A DNA stretch of 64,000 nt from Bathymodiolus brooksi (GCA_963680875.1 OY804589.1:18558413-18622412); one strand, 5' to 3'; numbered from the stretch's first letter, positions 23,401 through 35,065 are shown. Numbers and translations: made by a program. The notes: a model not told the origin generated them from the sequence alone.

Positions 23401-26400
23401 ACATTAAAACTAACTAGAGCCTTGTATCCGAGTACACTGGTGTCTTAGACATTAATACAAACTAGAGCCTTGTATCAGACAGTACACTGGTGTCATAGAC
23501 ATTAATACAAACTAGAGCCTTGTATCAGACAGTACACTGGTGTCTTAGACATTAATACTAACTAGAGCCTTGCATCAGAGAGTACACTGGTGTCTTAGAC
23601 ATAAATACAAACTAGAGCCTTGTATCAGACAGTACAATGGTGTCTTAGACATTAATACAAACTAGAGCCTTGTATCAGACAGTACACTGGTGTCTTAGAC
23701 ATTAATACAAACTAGAGCCTTGTATTAGAGTACACTGGTGTCTTAGACATTAATACTAACTAGAGCCTTGTATCAGACAGTACACTGGTGTCTTAGACAT
23801 TAATACTAACTAGAACCTTGTATCAGATAGTACACTGGTGTCTAAGTCATAGTAGCAATTAAACCCTGGTACAAGATTTCTTAATGGGGTTTTTATACAT
23901 ATTCCGCATTATTCAGAGGAGGGGTAAAGACCTATTTTCGTTCAACCTGTTTGTCCTTTTTATTTAACGTGTTTTCATGTTTCAGGTCCGTTTTTCACTG
24001 TTTCGTGCACACAGACAAATATATTCCGTACAAGGATAAAAATTATTTTTCGTTCATCGTGAAATTCAGTTTTATTTCACATTATTACGTGCTCATACCC
24101 CCTCTTTACCACTCTCTAGTCAGGGATTGGGTTAGACTGGTTTCACTGTATTTGTTTGTAAATATACCATGCATTATAATTTATGTATAAAGAAGAAATG
24201 GGTAAAACAGATGTTTTATATCTAACAACAAATATGTTTTGAGACAGCTAAAGATATGTTTTCTATGTTCTGGTTTGTTTTCTTTTTCTTCGAGCTATGT
24301 CTTGAGCCAAATGATGTCTGGTACGATATCCGCATAAAAACGATATTCGGTTCATCTTTACCTTCAGTTGTTTGTAGGAGGGCTCATGTCTTGTTTACGT
24401 TATTTGGGTTTGTTTGTGCATAGTGGTGTCCAACACATATCGAATTAGTTTTTCTTCGTCTTGTGTACCCTATGTTGCCAGTTTCTCTGGATTGTCCATT
24501 TTTGATTGTCCCTTCGATTTTCTCTAACGTTTATTTACATACGTCTCTGGATTGTTTATTGTTGTTTATGTAATATAAAAACACAGAATATGTCATTGCT
24601 ATATACATTTACATTTTTTTATCTACACTTACTACCATCACTACATACAAGTAATATTTATACCACGGTTTTCAGAGTTAAACGGTTAAACAATCGAATG
24701 CTAAGGAATGATGTTCATCAATGCACATGTGTGAATTAAAATATATCTGGAGTTTTATCATGAATTTATTTATATAGCCAATGGAGGACATCATGATAGA
24801 ATTAACCGTTTAACTAGAAAAAAAACGTAATATAAATGGTTTGTAACATGAAGCCATGCAATATCACATCTAGGTCGTTGACTATTGCACGGCTCTCTGA
24901 AAGTAATAAAATTACAGCCCAGATTTAAGTGTGCAATATCTCCTATCTGCGTGTATTATTTCATAGTTCTTAGCTGTTGATTACATTCTAGTCTATAAAC
25001 AATAAAAAGATCAAAGGAAAAGAATCCATTCATGTTACAAAGTTATTCAATTGAACAGGTGTTTGATATTTCTTTATCCCTTGACAAAATTGTTAGGTCA
25101 AAATATGGGCCATTCTTACTTTTTTGTTCTATTCTTCTATTTATTACTTTGATATATTTACTCATGGTGCAATTAATGACATTCACTGTGTATTTATATT
25201 TCTTATTTAATTGTTTTGTGGTAGACATGTACGACCGGCAGATGTGCAAAATAATAAAATCTGAGACACGATTTAAATCTTACCCGAGGTTGTCTCAGAT
25301 TTTACGATTTTGTATCTTTCACAGTGTTTGACTCTTTTGCTCATTCCTTTCTACACTGTCAATGCTTGCTTACTTTTAGTAAATACAAAATTACCTCCCT
25401 TTGACCAAATTCTAAGAAAAATAGTTACGGATGATGCGAAATGTGGGTCAAATAATTTTTTATTGAATAGGTATTTATCACTGTTGCAGTATCATTTAAG
25501 GATATGGCCTATATATTTTACTATGAAATACATTTCAAATACTGCCATGACATGGATGTATATCAATAAATCGACAACAATTTACTTCAGAAATTGAAAA
25601 CAATTATGTGGGAAAATGCTTATAGTGTAGCTTGTCTTACCCAGGAGCCTGTGTAAGATTGAAAAATCTTTTTCCACCTAAATTAACGGACTACTTTATC
25701 CAAGGGGTGAGAAATGTTAAGTACATCTACATACAAATCAAACTGAATATAAAATATACTCACTCAGGTATATGGAAGTAAAAAAGGATCATAAAATTTG
25801 CTTAAACTCAAGAATATTAACAAGAAGAGTTTGAAGATACCAAAGGGGTAATCAGAATCTGTATATCGAAGAAGAACAGACAACACAATGGCCAAAAGAA
25901 AAAGAACAAAAGGACAAACATCGATCTACAAAACATACACTTAAAAGAAAAAACCAGTCAGTTGAACAATTGTTATAATTCAATACATTGTAACTTTTTA
26001 TTTGTAAGTAACTAATTAATAAACAAAAAACACCTTTATTAACATTGATATGCCCAATTAAAAATGAATATTTGGAATTTCCTGTCGTAGTGTAAGCGGC
26101 CATGACACCTCTTCATGTGACGTCACACAGTCCGTTCCTATTATTTGAATAAATAATCTATCTGACTCTTCCCAACATCGTGCCCTTTTGGTTATGTTTT
26201 AATATCAGATCAACTGCAATACTATGTTTACAATTGTATATCGTCCTAATTTTTTTCTTAATATTCCCATCCCATGTTACATTTTCATAAAACAGATGAG
26301 TTTATTTGTAGTTGGGGGGTGTATCTACGTATAATTTCATGTTTTATGTGAATGTCCGTAGGTTAAATAACTGTCAGTTTTAACTTATTTTATGCATATA

Positions 26401-29400
26401 CATGTTTTTTTCTTTTTTGTCGCCAATGCTATCGTACTTTCCCGTGTTTTTCGTGGTCACTGGCCGATGTGTTGACAAGGATAGTCCTGACCGGTATTAC
26501 AAAACAAAAATCTTCTCACACTTTCCCTTTTCGTGCTTTAGTGTAATAAAATGCTTGACATGAAGCCATAATGATATTGTAAATATCAAAAGATAAATAT
26601 ACAACGTTATTTTACGATTTACATAATTTTTAATGATAAAATTGCACCTGATCAATGCTGATATATTATACCATACCGATTGTACGACGTCACAGGCAGT
26701 ATAAATCCGATAATGGATTATGCATTTTGTCTCCTCCACATTGAAGAGTTTTGAAAAATGGCGGTCCCCATTATCTGGTGCTACAGGCAACTTCAATCAT
26801 CAAATTCTACCTTACGGTATACTATTTTTTAACATGCATTAGCACAAATGTCTTTTATTTACTGTCATTTAAATTTTCATGCTAACTTGTTAAGACCATG
26901 GCCTTTTCCTTTAAAACTAAAGATTGAGTAGCACGAACCACACTAAAAACCGAGGGTGAACTCAGGTGCTACGGAAGGGTAGGCAGTTCCTGCTCCACTA
27001 GTAGCACCCGTCATGTTAATCTAGCTACAAACCCGGTGATAAGTCGTGAATGAGGAGAGGAACAGGAAGTGTTTACGACAAGTGGAACAACATGCTTTAC
27101 CTGTCTTTAGGAATGCCTAGGTTTTTCTCAATGAATGCTGCTACTTCAACAGCATGTTCACTGTTCTTTTCCCCTAATGCACCAATACTGTATACTTCTA
27201 CACTACCACACAAATCTGTTGACCCACCATGACTCATCATCTGATCTGGGTGTACTCTAACTGTCACATACTGAAATACAAGAGGAGAAACTCATTATCT
27301 GGTACAGATGTACTGTAACTGTCACATACTAAAATACAAGAGAAGCTCATTGTCTGGTACAGGTGTACTCTGTCACATACTGAAATACAAGAGGAGTAGC
27401 TCATTATCTGGTACAGATGTACTCTTAACTGTCACATACTGAAATACAAGAGCAGTAACTCGTTATCTGGTACAGGTGTACTCCGTCACATACTGAAATA
27501 CAAGAGGAGAAACTCATTATCTGGTACAGGTGTACTCCATCACATACTGAAATACAAGAGGAGTAACTCATTATCTGGTACAGATGTACTCTAACTGTCA
27601 CATACTGAAATACAAGAGGAGTAACTCATTATCTGGTACAGGTGTACTCTGTCACATACTGAAATACAAGAGGAGTAGCTCATTATCTGGTACAGATGTA
27701 CTCTTAACTGTCACATACTGAAATACAAGAGGAGAAACTCATTATCTGGTACAAGTGTACTCTGTCACATACTGAAATACAAGAGGAGAAACTCATTATC
27801 TGGTACAAGTGTACTCTGTCACATACTGAAATACAAGAGGAGTAACTCATTATCTGGTACAGATGTACTCTAACTGTCACATACTGAAATACAAGAGGAG
27901 AAACTCATTATCTGGTACAGGTGTACTCTGACAAATACTGAAATACAAGAGGAGTAACTCATTATCTGGTACAGGTGTACTCTGTCACATACTGAAATAC
28001 AAGAGGAGAAACTCATTATCTGGTACAGGTGTACTCTGTCACATACTGAAATACAAGAGGAGTAACTCATTATCTGGTACAGGTGTACTCTAACTGTCAC
28101 ATACTGAAATACAAGAGGAGTAACTCATTATCTGGTACAGGTGTACTCTGTCACATACTGAAATACAAGAGGAGAAACTCATTATCTGGTACAGGTGTAC
28201 TCTAACTGTCACATACTGAAATACAAGAGGAGAAACTCATTATCTGGTACAGGTGTACTCTGTCACATACTGAAATACAAGAGGAGAAACTCATTATCTG
28301 GTACAGGTGTACTCTGTCACATACTGAAATACAAGAGGAGTAACTCATTATCTGGTACAGATGTACTCTAACTGTCACATACTGAAATACAAGAGGAGAA
28401 ACTCATTATATGGTACAGGTGTACTCTGTCACATACTGAAATACAAGAGGAGTAACTCATTATCTGGCATAGGTGTAGTCTGTCACATACTGAAAACCAA
28501 CAGGAAAAACTCAGTATCTGGTACAAGTGTACTCTGTCACATACTGAAAAAAAAGAGGAGAAACTCATTATCTGGTACAGGTGTACTCTTGTCACATACT
28601 GAAAACCAACAGGAGAAACTTATTATCTGGTACAAGTGTACTCTGTCACATACTGAAATACAAGAGGAGAAACTCATTATCTGGAACAGGTGTACTCTGT
28701 CACATACTGAAAACCAACAGGAGAAACTCATTATCTGGTACAAGTGTACTCTGTCACATACTGAAATAAAAGAAGAGAAACTCATTATCTGGCACAGGTG
28801 TACTCTGTCACATACTGAAAACCAACAGGAGAAACTTATTATCTGGTACAAGTGTACTCTGTCACATACTGAAATACAAGAGGAGAAACTCATTATCTGG
28901 AACAGGTGTACTCTGTCACATACTGAAAACCAACAGGAGAAACTCATTATCTGGTACAAGTGTACTCTGTCACATACTGAAATAAAAGAGGAGAAACTCA
29001 TTATCTGGCACATGTGTACTCTGTCACATACTGAAAACCAACAGGAGAAACTTATTATCTGGTACAAGCGTACTTTGTCACATACTGAAATACAAGAGGA
29101 GAAACTTATTATCTGGTACAGGTGTACTCTGTCACATACTGAAATACAAGAGGAGAAACTTATTATCTGGTACAAGTGTACTCTGTCACATACTGAAATA
29201 CAAGAGGAGAAACTTATTATCTGGTACAAGTGTACTCTGTCACATACTGAAAACCAACAGGAGAAACTCATTATCTGGTACAAGTGTATTCTGTCACATA
29301 CTGAAATACAAGAGGAGAAACTTATTATCTGGTACAGGTGTACTCTGTCACATACTGAAATACAAGAGGAGAAACTTATTATCTGGTACAAGTGTACTCT

Positions 29401-32400
29401 GTCACATACTGAAATACAAGAGGAGAAACTTATTATCTGGTACAAGTGTACTCTGTCACATACTGAAATACAAGAGGAGAAACTTATTATCTGGTACAAG
29501 TGGCGGATCCAGGATTTCAAGTTAGGTGGGGGCACATTTGAAAAATATTGCGCTGATAGGAGGGAGGCGCGAAAATTGTTGGGGTATTTCGTGTGAAAAA
29601 TCGCCAAAAAATCATATTCCCCCCCCCCCCCCCCCGTGGTTCCGCCCCTGGTAACTGATTATGTAGTACAAGAATACTCTTACTGTTTTGTACTGCAATT
29701 ACAATGGAACAAGCTCACTATCTGGTACAGATTAGATACGATAATGTAACCCTCATTCCACTTGTGCTCCAGTTAGGGTTACGAATCAGTCCCATTCAAC
29801 TAGCTGCAATAATGTAGCTCCTGTAACAAACTTGTGTCTCGGCAGAGCTACAACGCGGTCCCATTCGTCACAATGGAGCAACAAAAAAGTTGCAGTTGAA
29901 ACATAAAAACTCACTATTTACACTTCAAACATTTCATTATAACTATTACTGATGATCCCAGTCCTTGTTAAATCGGTTTGGCTGAGAAATATATGCTTTT
30001 CAAAGGTAGCAACAACCTTGTTCAAATTTATCGATCGTTTGTCATAACCGGAAACTACGGAAGGCGGAGCTTTTCTAAATATGGTATTTCTTACTACGAT
30101 GCTTACGACGGCTGATGTAAACATTCACGCCTTAATCGCCAAATATGGTATCGACATCCAAATAGTGAGGCCGGAAATGACGAAATTCAAAATGTTCAGA
30201 GTAAAAGTAAATATGGATTTTTATTTTGTGGGAATTACATTCTAAAATACTGGTAGGTGATAAAAACTTGTTATAATAATGGACAAAAGGAAAGGTTATG
30301 TCTTATTATTGATAAATGCAGGCGTCAGAAACTCTGTAAGCGAGCGCAAAAAATCTCGGCGGCTAATCTCTACGTGTAATGGCATCCCGTTGATACGCCG
30401 TTATAACCCTTGCGAGTAAGCGAGCATTTAGGGTTTTATTATTAGAACTACATTCAACGTATGGGAGCAAATTAAAATTTTCGTTAAGTGAATATTTCAA
30501 CTTTCTTTTTGCATATCTGGTCATAACTTATTATTCCCTACAATTTTTAAGTAATGGCAATACGAAATAAGTGTTACAATACCTGTTTCTACCTTCACGA
30601 TCGATTTAGTATTCGAAAATTGTTTCTTGTCCGCCATGGCACCTTACGTATACTCTTGTGATGGGCGGAGCCTATCCATATATGGATCTGAATGCCAAAT
30701 ATGAAAAACTTTACTACGATGATTTACTACGATTGATCCAAATAAGGATATCTCCAAAACGAGGCAAGTGCATGTGAAATAGCAATTTGTAAACAAAATG
30801 TCGGACAGAAAGAAGATTTCATCAAATTCATGCATTCAAATTTTCAGATGGATATAAGTCTACCATGGATTGATGCAGCGTTTACTTAACACCTCAAGGT
30901 TTACCTAAATATATTTATCTTTCACCCCCGTTAATTTTTCCAACCACTAACAACGGAATTAGGACAAAAAACCGCCCGGTGTGAATCACTCCGGGCGCTC
31001 CTCCCATACGTTGAATGGGACCGATTCGTAACCCTCGCTGGGAGCAAAAGCGGACTGAGGGTTACGTTATCGTATCTAAGTACAGATGTATTCGTAGTCA
31101 CATACTGAAATACAAAATGATGCTATCAAATTCCCCCTTTTTTCTTGGATTACCTAACAACTCATACAAGTCTATCACCAATATGGCGTTGGTGTGAGCC
31201 TGGCTTTGTAAATTACAAAAAGGGTGTACTCGACTCGCAACCGCAAGTAATAAAGTTTACCAGTTTCTTGCCCATGGTCGGTGGTTCTCTTCGGGTACCA
31301 GAGTTTTTGAAATTCATCGGACCTAGGGGGCAGAAAATCACGAGGTCCGCCAACAACGTCGGTAATGCCGGTCCCCATGTCCGCCATACATTTTTGAATG
31401 ATGTGTTTACTTTTTTAACGGAAGTCGGAAACGCAGGTCGTATTGTAAATACCGGAACAAGTTCAGTCAACTCGGATTGAATACGTGATATTTTATCTGT
31501 TTTTGGTAAATATTATTGGTAACTGTCATGAAAATAAATATATTTGAATATATTGTGATGCGTAAGATGATCTTTTCCAGTGACACGCGTCCCTGATTTG
31601 TATCGTTCCCTTCACCGAATCCGTTTCTATTTATAATTTTGTTTATAGTTCCGGCAACATGGCAATGTGTCGATCATAAAAATGTGGTCGTTCCTGAAGC
31701 ATTACAACGGAGCTCAGCCGGGCAAACGTAAAACGGCCAGTGCCACCCCAGCTAAGAACATGATTGAGAGACTGCATAGGGAAATTGAACTGGAGATTGA
31801 GAGAGTCTAATAACTTTTAGAATATTGTTATTGTAATCTCAATAAAAATTTCAAAAATTATGTTTTAAATCTGGACAATTTTTCAAAGTTTGAGGGTATC
31901 CCTAGCTAGATTTGGCTACTCCTTTTTGGTGCATGGTTTCAACTTTTTGGTTTATTCTGGATAGTGACTGGTCATCCTATTTTTAGGCCTCTACCAGTAC
32001 TAATGAAGTTAAATACAGAAAGCCCTCTGCTAGACTAAAATAATAATAACGGTATGACATTGCTTGGCCTGTCCAGCAGAAAATTCCTGGGTGCTAGACC
32101 TATGACTAGGTCCAGCAAAATGAAAACAAATTTCAAAAAGTCTGGGGTACCCCGGCTTCTTCCATCACTAAAATTGGTCGCCATGATATAGCTGAAATAT
32201 TGCCGATAGTGGCGTTAAACACAAAAAATCAAATCAAATCAACCCCCTTTTTTCTTATGTCATATCAGATTATCTCCCTTTTCCCAGCAAATTTAATGTA
32301 CTCTTTTTTTTTTTGTTCCCATTGATTGACAACACTTACAGACTCCGGCTTTCCCAATCTTTCTGCAATAAATTTTGAAGCATCAAGTACAAAATTAGGA

Positions 32401-32447
32401 GGAATTTTTTCTTTAGTGAGATTTGTGTAAATTGCAAAGGTCGGCAT
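20399..32447 (-). CDS. Macrophage migration inhibitory factor (MIF/DDT family), complete three-exon gene
   Basis: Small tautomerase and secreted cytokine-like protein that acts as a trimer in vertebrates. Splicing 32447-32340, 27270-27101 and 20468-20399 gives 348 bp, 115 residues plus stop; human MIF is also 115. It starts MPTFAIYTNL, with the catalytic N-terminal proline (Pro2), Lys33 in LGKPES and Ser64-Ile65 in YSIGAL. The intron positions (after codon 36, phase 0; within an Arg codon, phase 2) are those of vertebrate MIF. Differences: the Cys-x-x-Cys redox motif is reduced to one Cys (CGSV), and the residue matching Asn97 is Thr. There is no signal peptide, as in MIF. Introns of about 5.1 and 6.6 kb are packed with repeats. 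It could equally be called D-dopachrome tautomerase-like. Confidence 0.92.
20637..20990 (-). mobile_element. SINE family B (tRNA-derived), reverse orientation
   Basis: Body with TCAGCAATATCATGGCGAGA and CACATTATTCTGATTCCGAG. The tRNA-like head is at the high-coordinate end, with box B GGATCGAGCCC on the minus strand. It lies just downstream of MIF exon 3 on the plus-strand map, inside intron 2. Confidence 0.75.
20995..23872 (+). repeat. 50-bp minisatellite in MIF intron 2, about 57 copies
   Basis: Unit core TAGACATTAATACAAACTAG, AGCCTTGTATCAGACAGTAC and ACTGGTGTCT. Variants (CAGAGAG, CCGACAG, deletion of GAGA) recur in blocks, showing multi-unit duplications. The outermost copies on both sides carry a different half (GTACCAATTAAACCCTG), probably the ancestral flank. 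It abuts a SINE family B copy on the left. Confidence 0.95.
23873..25815. other. AT-rich intron sequence, no gene recognised
   Basis: Short AT-rich open frames without recognisable features. There are two small perfect inverted pairs: GTTAAACGGTTAA (about 24678) with TTAACCGTTTAAC (about 24802), and AAAATCTGAGACA (about 25256) with TGTCTCAGATTTT (about 25290). Confidence 0.5.
25822..25950 (-). mobile_element. Retroelement 3' UTR fragment
   Basis: Plus strand reads AAGAAGAGTTTGAAGATACC, GGTAATCAGAATC, AGACAACACAATGGCC and CGATCTACAAAACATACAC, matching the family at 14818-15205 and 61450-61740. Confidence 0.7.
25951..26908. other. No feature recognised
   Basis: Intron 2 of the MIF-family gene; a 99-codon minus-strand open frame (26497-26796) has no recognised domain. 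Confidence 0.5.
26912..27090 (-). mobile_element. Retroelement 3' end fragment
   Basis: Contains AAACTAAAGATTGAGTAGCA, GAACTCAGGTGCTACGGAAG, TCCTGCTCCACTAGTAGCAC and CCCGGTGATAAGTCGTGAAT. It lies within about 20 bp of the donor of MIF exon 2. Confidence 0.75.
27101..27270 (-). CDS. MIF-family exon 2
   Basis: 170 bp between acceptor TTGTATTTCAG and donor GTAAAG. It encodes YVTVRVHPDQ, GGSTDLCGSV, YSIGAL and FIEKNLGIPKD, ending in the first two bases of an Arg codon. The acceptor and the start of this exon are the source of the 54-bp array upstream in intron 1. Confidence 0.93.
27271..29505 (-). repeat. Exon-derived 54-bp minisatellite in MIF intron 1
   Basis: About 40 copies. On the minus strand each unit reads CTTGTATTTCAG (splice acceptor), TATGTGACAG with or without TTAGAG, TACACCTGTACCAG, ATAATGAGTTTCTC. 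The genuine exon 2 start has the same acceptor, then TATGTGACAGTTAGAGTACA and a related CAGATGATGAG. Translated units give VTVRVHLYQIMS against VTVRVHPDQMMS in the exon. The far half also has a second subtype (AAAACCAACAGG) alternating with the first. Because 54 is 18 codons, a 411-codon plus frame and a 356-codon minus frame appear; both are artefacts. Confidence 0.93.
29501..29651. mobile_element. Short MITE with GGCGGATCCAGG/CCGCCCCTGG ends
   Basis: About 150 bp starting TGGCGGATCCAGGATTTC and ending GTGGTTCCGCCCCTGG, with a 17-base C run inside. It interrupts the edge of the 54-bp array. No coding capacity. Confidence 0.6.
29732..31079. mobile_element. 1.35-kb TIR element with 7-bp target duplication
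   Basis: Terminal inverted repeats of about 75 bp start TTAGATACGATAATGTAACC and end GGTTACGTTATCGTATCTAA. GTACAGA flanks both sides (29725-29731 and 31080-31086). The target is one more unit of the 54-bp array (TATCTGGTACAGATGTA), so it inserted after the array formed. Inside, two diverged copies of a GGCGGAGC...TACTACGATG block face each other (about 30075 and 30665). No transposase is seen; non-autonomous. Confidence 0.8.
31143..31310 (+). mobile_element. SINE family A, middle part
   Basis: Contains CCTAACAACTCATACAAG, AATTACAAAAAGGGTGTACT, CGACTCGCAACCGCAAGTAA and TGGTCGGTGGTTCTC; lacks the tail. Confidence 0.75.
31649..31855 (+). CDS. Possible terminal exon, unassigned
   Basis: After acceptor TTTTGTTTATAG (ends 31648), 53 codons are open to TAA at 31808-31810, followed by AATAAA near 31846. 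The peptide begins FRQHGNVSIIKMWSFLKHYN, continues with a basic patch (GKRKTAS), and ends in a charged helix (LHREIELEIERV). Base composition is less AT-rich than the flanks. It lies antisense inside MIF intron 1, so it may be a remnant of an inserted element or a small unrelated gene. No product is recognised. Confidence 0.3.
32150..32243 (+). mobile_element. SINE family A tail fragment
   Basis: CCCGGCTTCTTCCATCACTA, GATATAGCTGAAATATTGCC and GTGGCGTTAAACAC, then AAATC repeats. It sits about 100 bp inside intron 1 from the MIF exon 1 donor. Confidence 0.75.
32340..32447 (-). CDS. MIF-family exon 1
   Basis: ATG at 32447-32445, 36 codons from MPTFAIYTNL to RLGKPES, then donor GTAAGT (32339-32334). 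The ATG chosen is the one giving the invariant Met-Pro start. A longer minus-strand open frame runs upstream to 32648, but its extra residues are not MIF-like and are read as 5' UTR. Confidence 0.93.
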
Positions 32448-33677
32448 GCTGGTGCTGTTGTTCAAATCAGGGGATTTTTTTATAGGGGAAGGAAACACGT
32501 TATACGATCTGCGGAAGATTTCCGTTCGAGGTTTTTCGTATTTTTCATTGTGTAGTATACTATAATTATTCCGTTTAAGGTGGTGCATTCGGAATATATC
32601 TTCCAACTGATAAATCACGCGAGAAACAGTGTAGATATCATTGGTCAACTACTGGGTTTGTTTTGTACGGATGACCGAATAAAAACTGAAAATTTTTAAT
32701 ATGAAAAGGCGCGGCCTTCGAAGAGGACGGAAATGTACTTGAAATTAAATAAAACATTAAAAATAACTTTACAGAAAGATAAATGAAGTTTTCGGAATAG
32801 CAATGAATGAAAAATTACCAACTTTTTTATTATTCAAAAATATATTAAAAAAGATCCGTATCTAAATAATATGAGACAGGCAACCTGTTTGAAGGACGAA
32901 GTCCTAAAATTTGAATAATACGATGATCCGTACACGTTAGCCTCACCGCCACTAACGCAATTACGAACAATTTCGATGATATTGACCGTGGTATTTGATA
33001 ATAATTTATAAATTTGACCAAATTGATGAAGCTGATTGCATGTTCATATTTCAGATTAAACACCAATATTCCTTTTGAATCATAGCCCATATATTATTCA
33101 ATGCATTGTTACGGGTTTTAACTTGGAACAGATTTTCATGACCCCGTTCTAGTCACTCTGTGACCTAGGTCCAGACACAATTTCGAACATCATAATAACC
33201 TTTCTAGTGTAAATTATTTAATGACAACTGTTAAAATTGAAAGAGCATTCATTCATTTACGTTCACATATCTATTTGTACATAATACACACGACATAAAA
33301 ACCTTTCCTTTATTCATACCATAAATGTGTGCCAGTTTGCATTCGGAATTCCTTGGACTCTTCAATGAATAAGGTACATCACGGATTTTGACATAGATCA
33401 AGGTAAGGAAAATGTATTATATTGACTGTTTTTGTTTTAATTTCAATGTGTTCTACATATGCATAGAACCAGGAGATCATATTCTTTCCAATTACAGGCA
33501 TAAGATAACAAAATATGCGAACCTCAATGAATTTTAGCGATAGATTCCAAGTGCAATTGTCGATCGTTTTCTGTTTACAAATATGAAAACCCGTCGTCTG
33601 CAACATTCAACAACTGCGCATGAATAATGAATAATTTTCTCCCAAAACACGAGTAATTTAGCGGGGTATCTATTTAT
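32448..33677. other. Upstream region of the MIF-family gene
   Basis: Expected to hold 5' UTR and promoter. I see no clear TATA box, CpG-rich block or recognised element. Short minus-strand open frames (32845-33090, 33379-33606) have no recognised domain. Confidence 0.4.
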
Positions 33678-34210
33678 ATGCGAGCTTAAGCGAGCTCTTT
33701 ATGGTATAGAATGTGTACTTAGGATTTTTTAACAAACATGGTTGAACATATTGTCGAAGAAAAAAAAATTCTACGTTTTGTAAACACCGGTTTCCGGGTA
33801 ACACACTAACACACTCAACTAATGAAGATCTTCTTAACATAAAGCGTAAATGTGATCCTGAAGTCTCGTACCCTCTCTCGTACGTCCGATACCACTGAAA
33901 CCCGGAACCCGTGTGTAATAAAAGTCATTTTGCCAGCTTGTTTTACTTATATTGATATTTTTTAATTTATTAAATCTCTTCTGACATACTGACAAGAATT
34001 TGTGTTTCTACGCGGAAGTTAACTTTTGAGATTTCGTAAGGAACGATAACTCGAATAAAGGAACGACAGCTCGATTGAATGAGACTAGATTCGGCCCTAA
34101 AAAAAGTCGTCCCTAATATATCTCGGCCCAAAAAATCTCGTAACTTTTTGATGAAATTGTCAGATAATTTTCAGATGAACGAGCATTCATGGCCGTGCCG
34201 ATTTCATATT
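33678..34210 (+). repeat. 533-bp direct repeat, copy 1 (intact)
   Basis: Starts ATGCGAGCTTAAGCGAGCTC and ends near GCCGTGCCGATTTCATATT. The second copy begins immediately at 34211. It contains GGAACGATAACTCGAATAAA, the place where copy 2 is interrupted. Origin unknown; no coding. Confidence 0.85.
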
Positions 34211-34613
34211 ATGCGAGCTTAAGCGAGCTCTTTATGGTATAAAATGTGTACTTAGGATTTTTTAACAAACATGGCTGAACATATTGTCGAAGAAAAAAAA
34301 ATTCTACGTTTTGTAAACACCGGTTTCCGGGTAGCACACTAACACACTCAACTAATGAAGATCTTCTTAACATAAAGCGCAAAGGTGATCCTGAAGTCTC
34401 GTACCCTCTCTCGTACGTCCGATACCACTGAAACCCGAAACCCGTGTGTAATAAAGGTCATTTTGCTAACTTGTTTTACTTATTGATATTTTTTTAATTT
34501 ATTAAATCTCTTCTGACATACTGACAAGAATTTTTGTTTCTACGTGGAAGTTAACTTTTGAGATTTCGTAAGGAACGATAACTCGAATAAAGGAACGACA
34601 GCTCGATTGAATG

Positions 34614-35065
34614 TCAGAATTACAGGGATCCCCGAGGGTGAGGGCACAGAGGAAAACCTCGTAGACAAAATTATACAAGTTGCTAGTTCAATGGGGGTGG
34701 TTATTGACGTTTCCTCCTTCAATGACGTTCATAGATTAGGAGTAAAACGCCCTGGACAAAATCGCCAAATCATTGTGAGGTTTATGAACAGAACTTTGAA
34801 GATTAAATTTTTGTCTGGACGCAAAAACCTGAAAAACACTGATTACAAGAATGTCTTTATTAACGAAGATCTGACCAAGTTGCGATTTAAATTGTTTCAA
34901 ATGGTGCGTAAATGTGAAGAGGTCAAGTCGGCCTCCACGCGGGATGGAAAGATTATCTGTTATTTGCAGAATGGTACTAAGGCAGTGATTAGTTCACCAG
35001 ATGATTTATTCAAAATAGAATTTCAGGATGTAGATTATCAGAAGTTGGGTCTGGCCGAGCTGTAG
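34614..35065 (+). pseudogene. LINE ORF1 remnant, RRM-type RNA-binding protein
   Basis: The reading frame enters from the host repeat and gives VRITGIPEGEGTEENLVDKI, then HRLGVKRPGQNRQIIVRF, FLSGRKNL and VFINEDLTKLRFKLFQMVRK. This is the RRM plus C-terminal domain typical of LINE ORF1 proteins that coat their RNA. The N-terminal coiled-coil part and start codon were lost by 5' truncation. It ends at TAG 35063-35065, directly in frame with ORF2. Confidence 0.85.

Noticed and set aside
20995..23872. CRISPR-like array
   Set aside because: Units are contiguous with no unique spacers, there are no cas genes, and the sequence is eukaryotic.
25852..26103. 83-codon minus-strand open frame
   Set aside because: Its C-terminal half (VCFVDRCLSF-like) is retroelement 3' UTR translated, seen again at 14830-15033.
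28361..29596. 411-codon plus-strand open frame and the 356-codon frame opposite
   Set aside because: Both are translations of the 54-bp array (18 codons per unit) and run into a MITE; the array itself derives from the minus-strand MIF exon.
32265..32648. 127-residue minus-strand protein
   Set aside because: Only residues from the internal MPTFAIYTNL onward to the donor are MIF-like; the upstream part is 5' UTR and the downstream part is intron.
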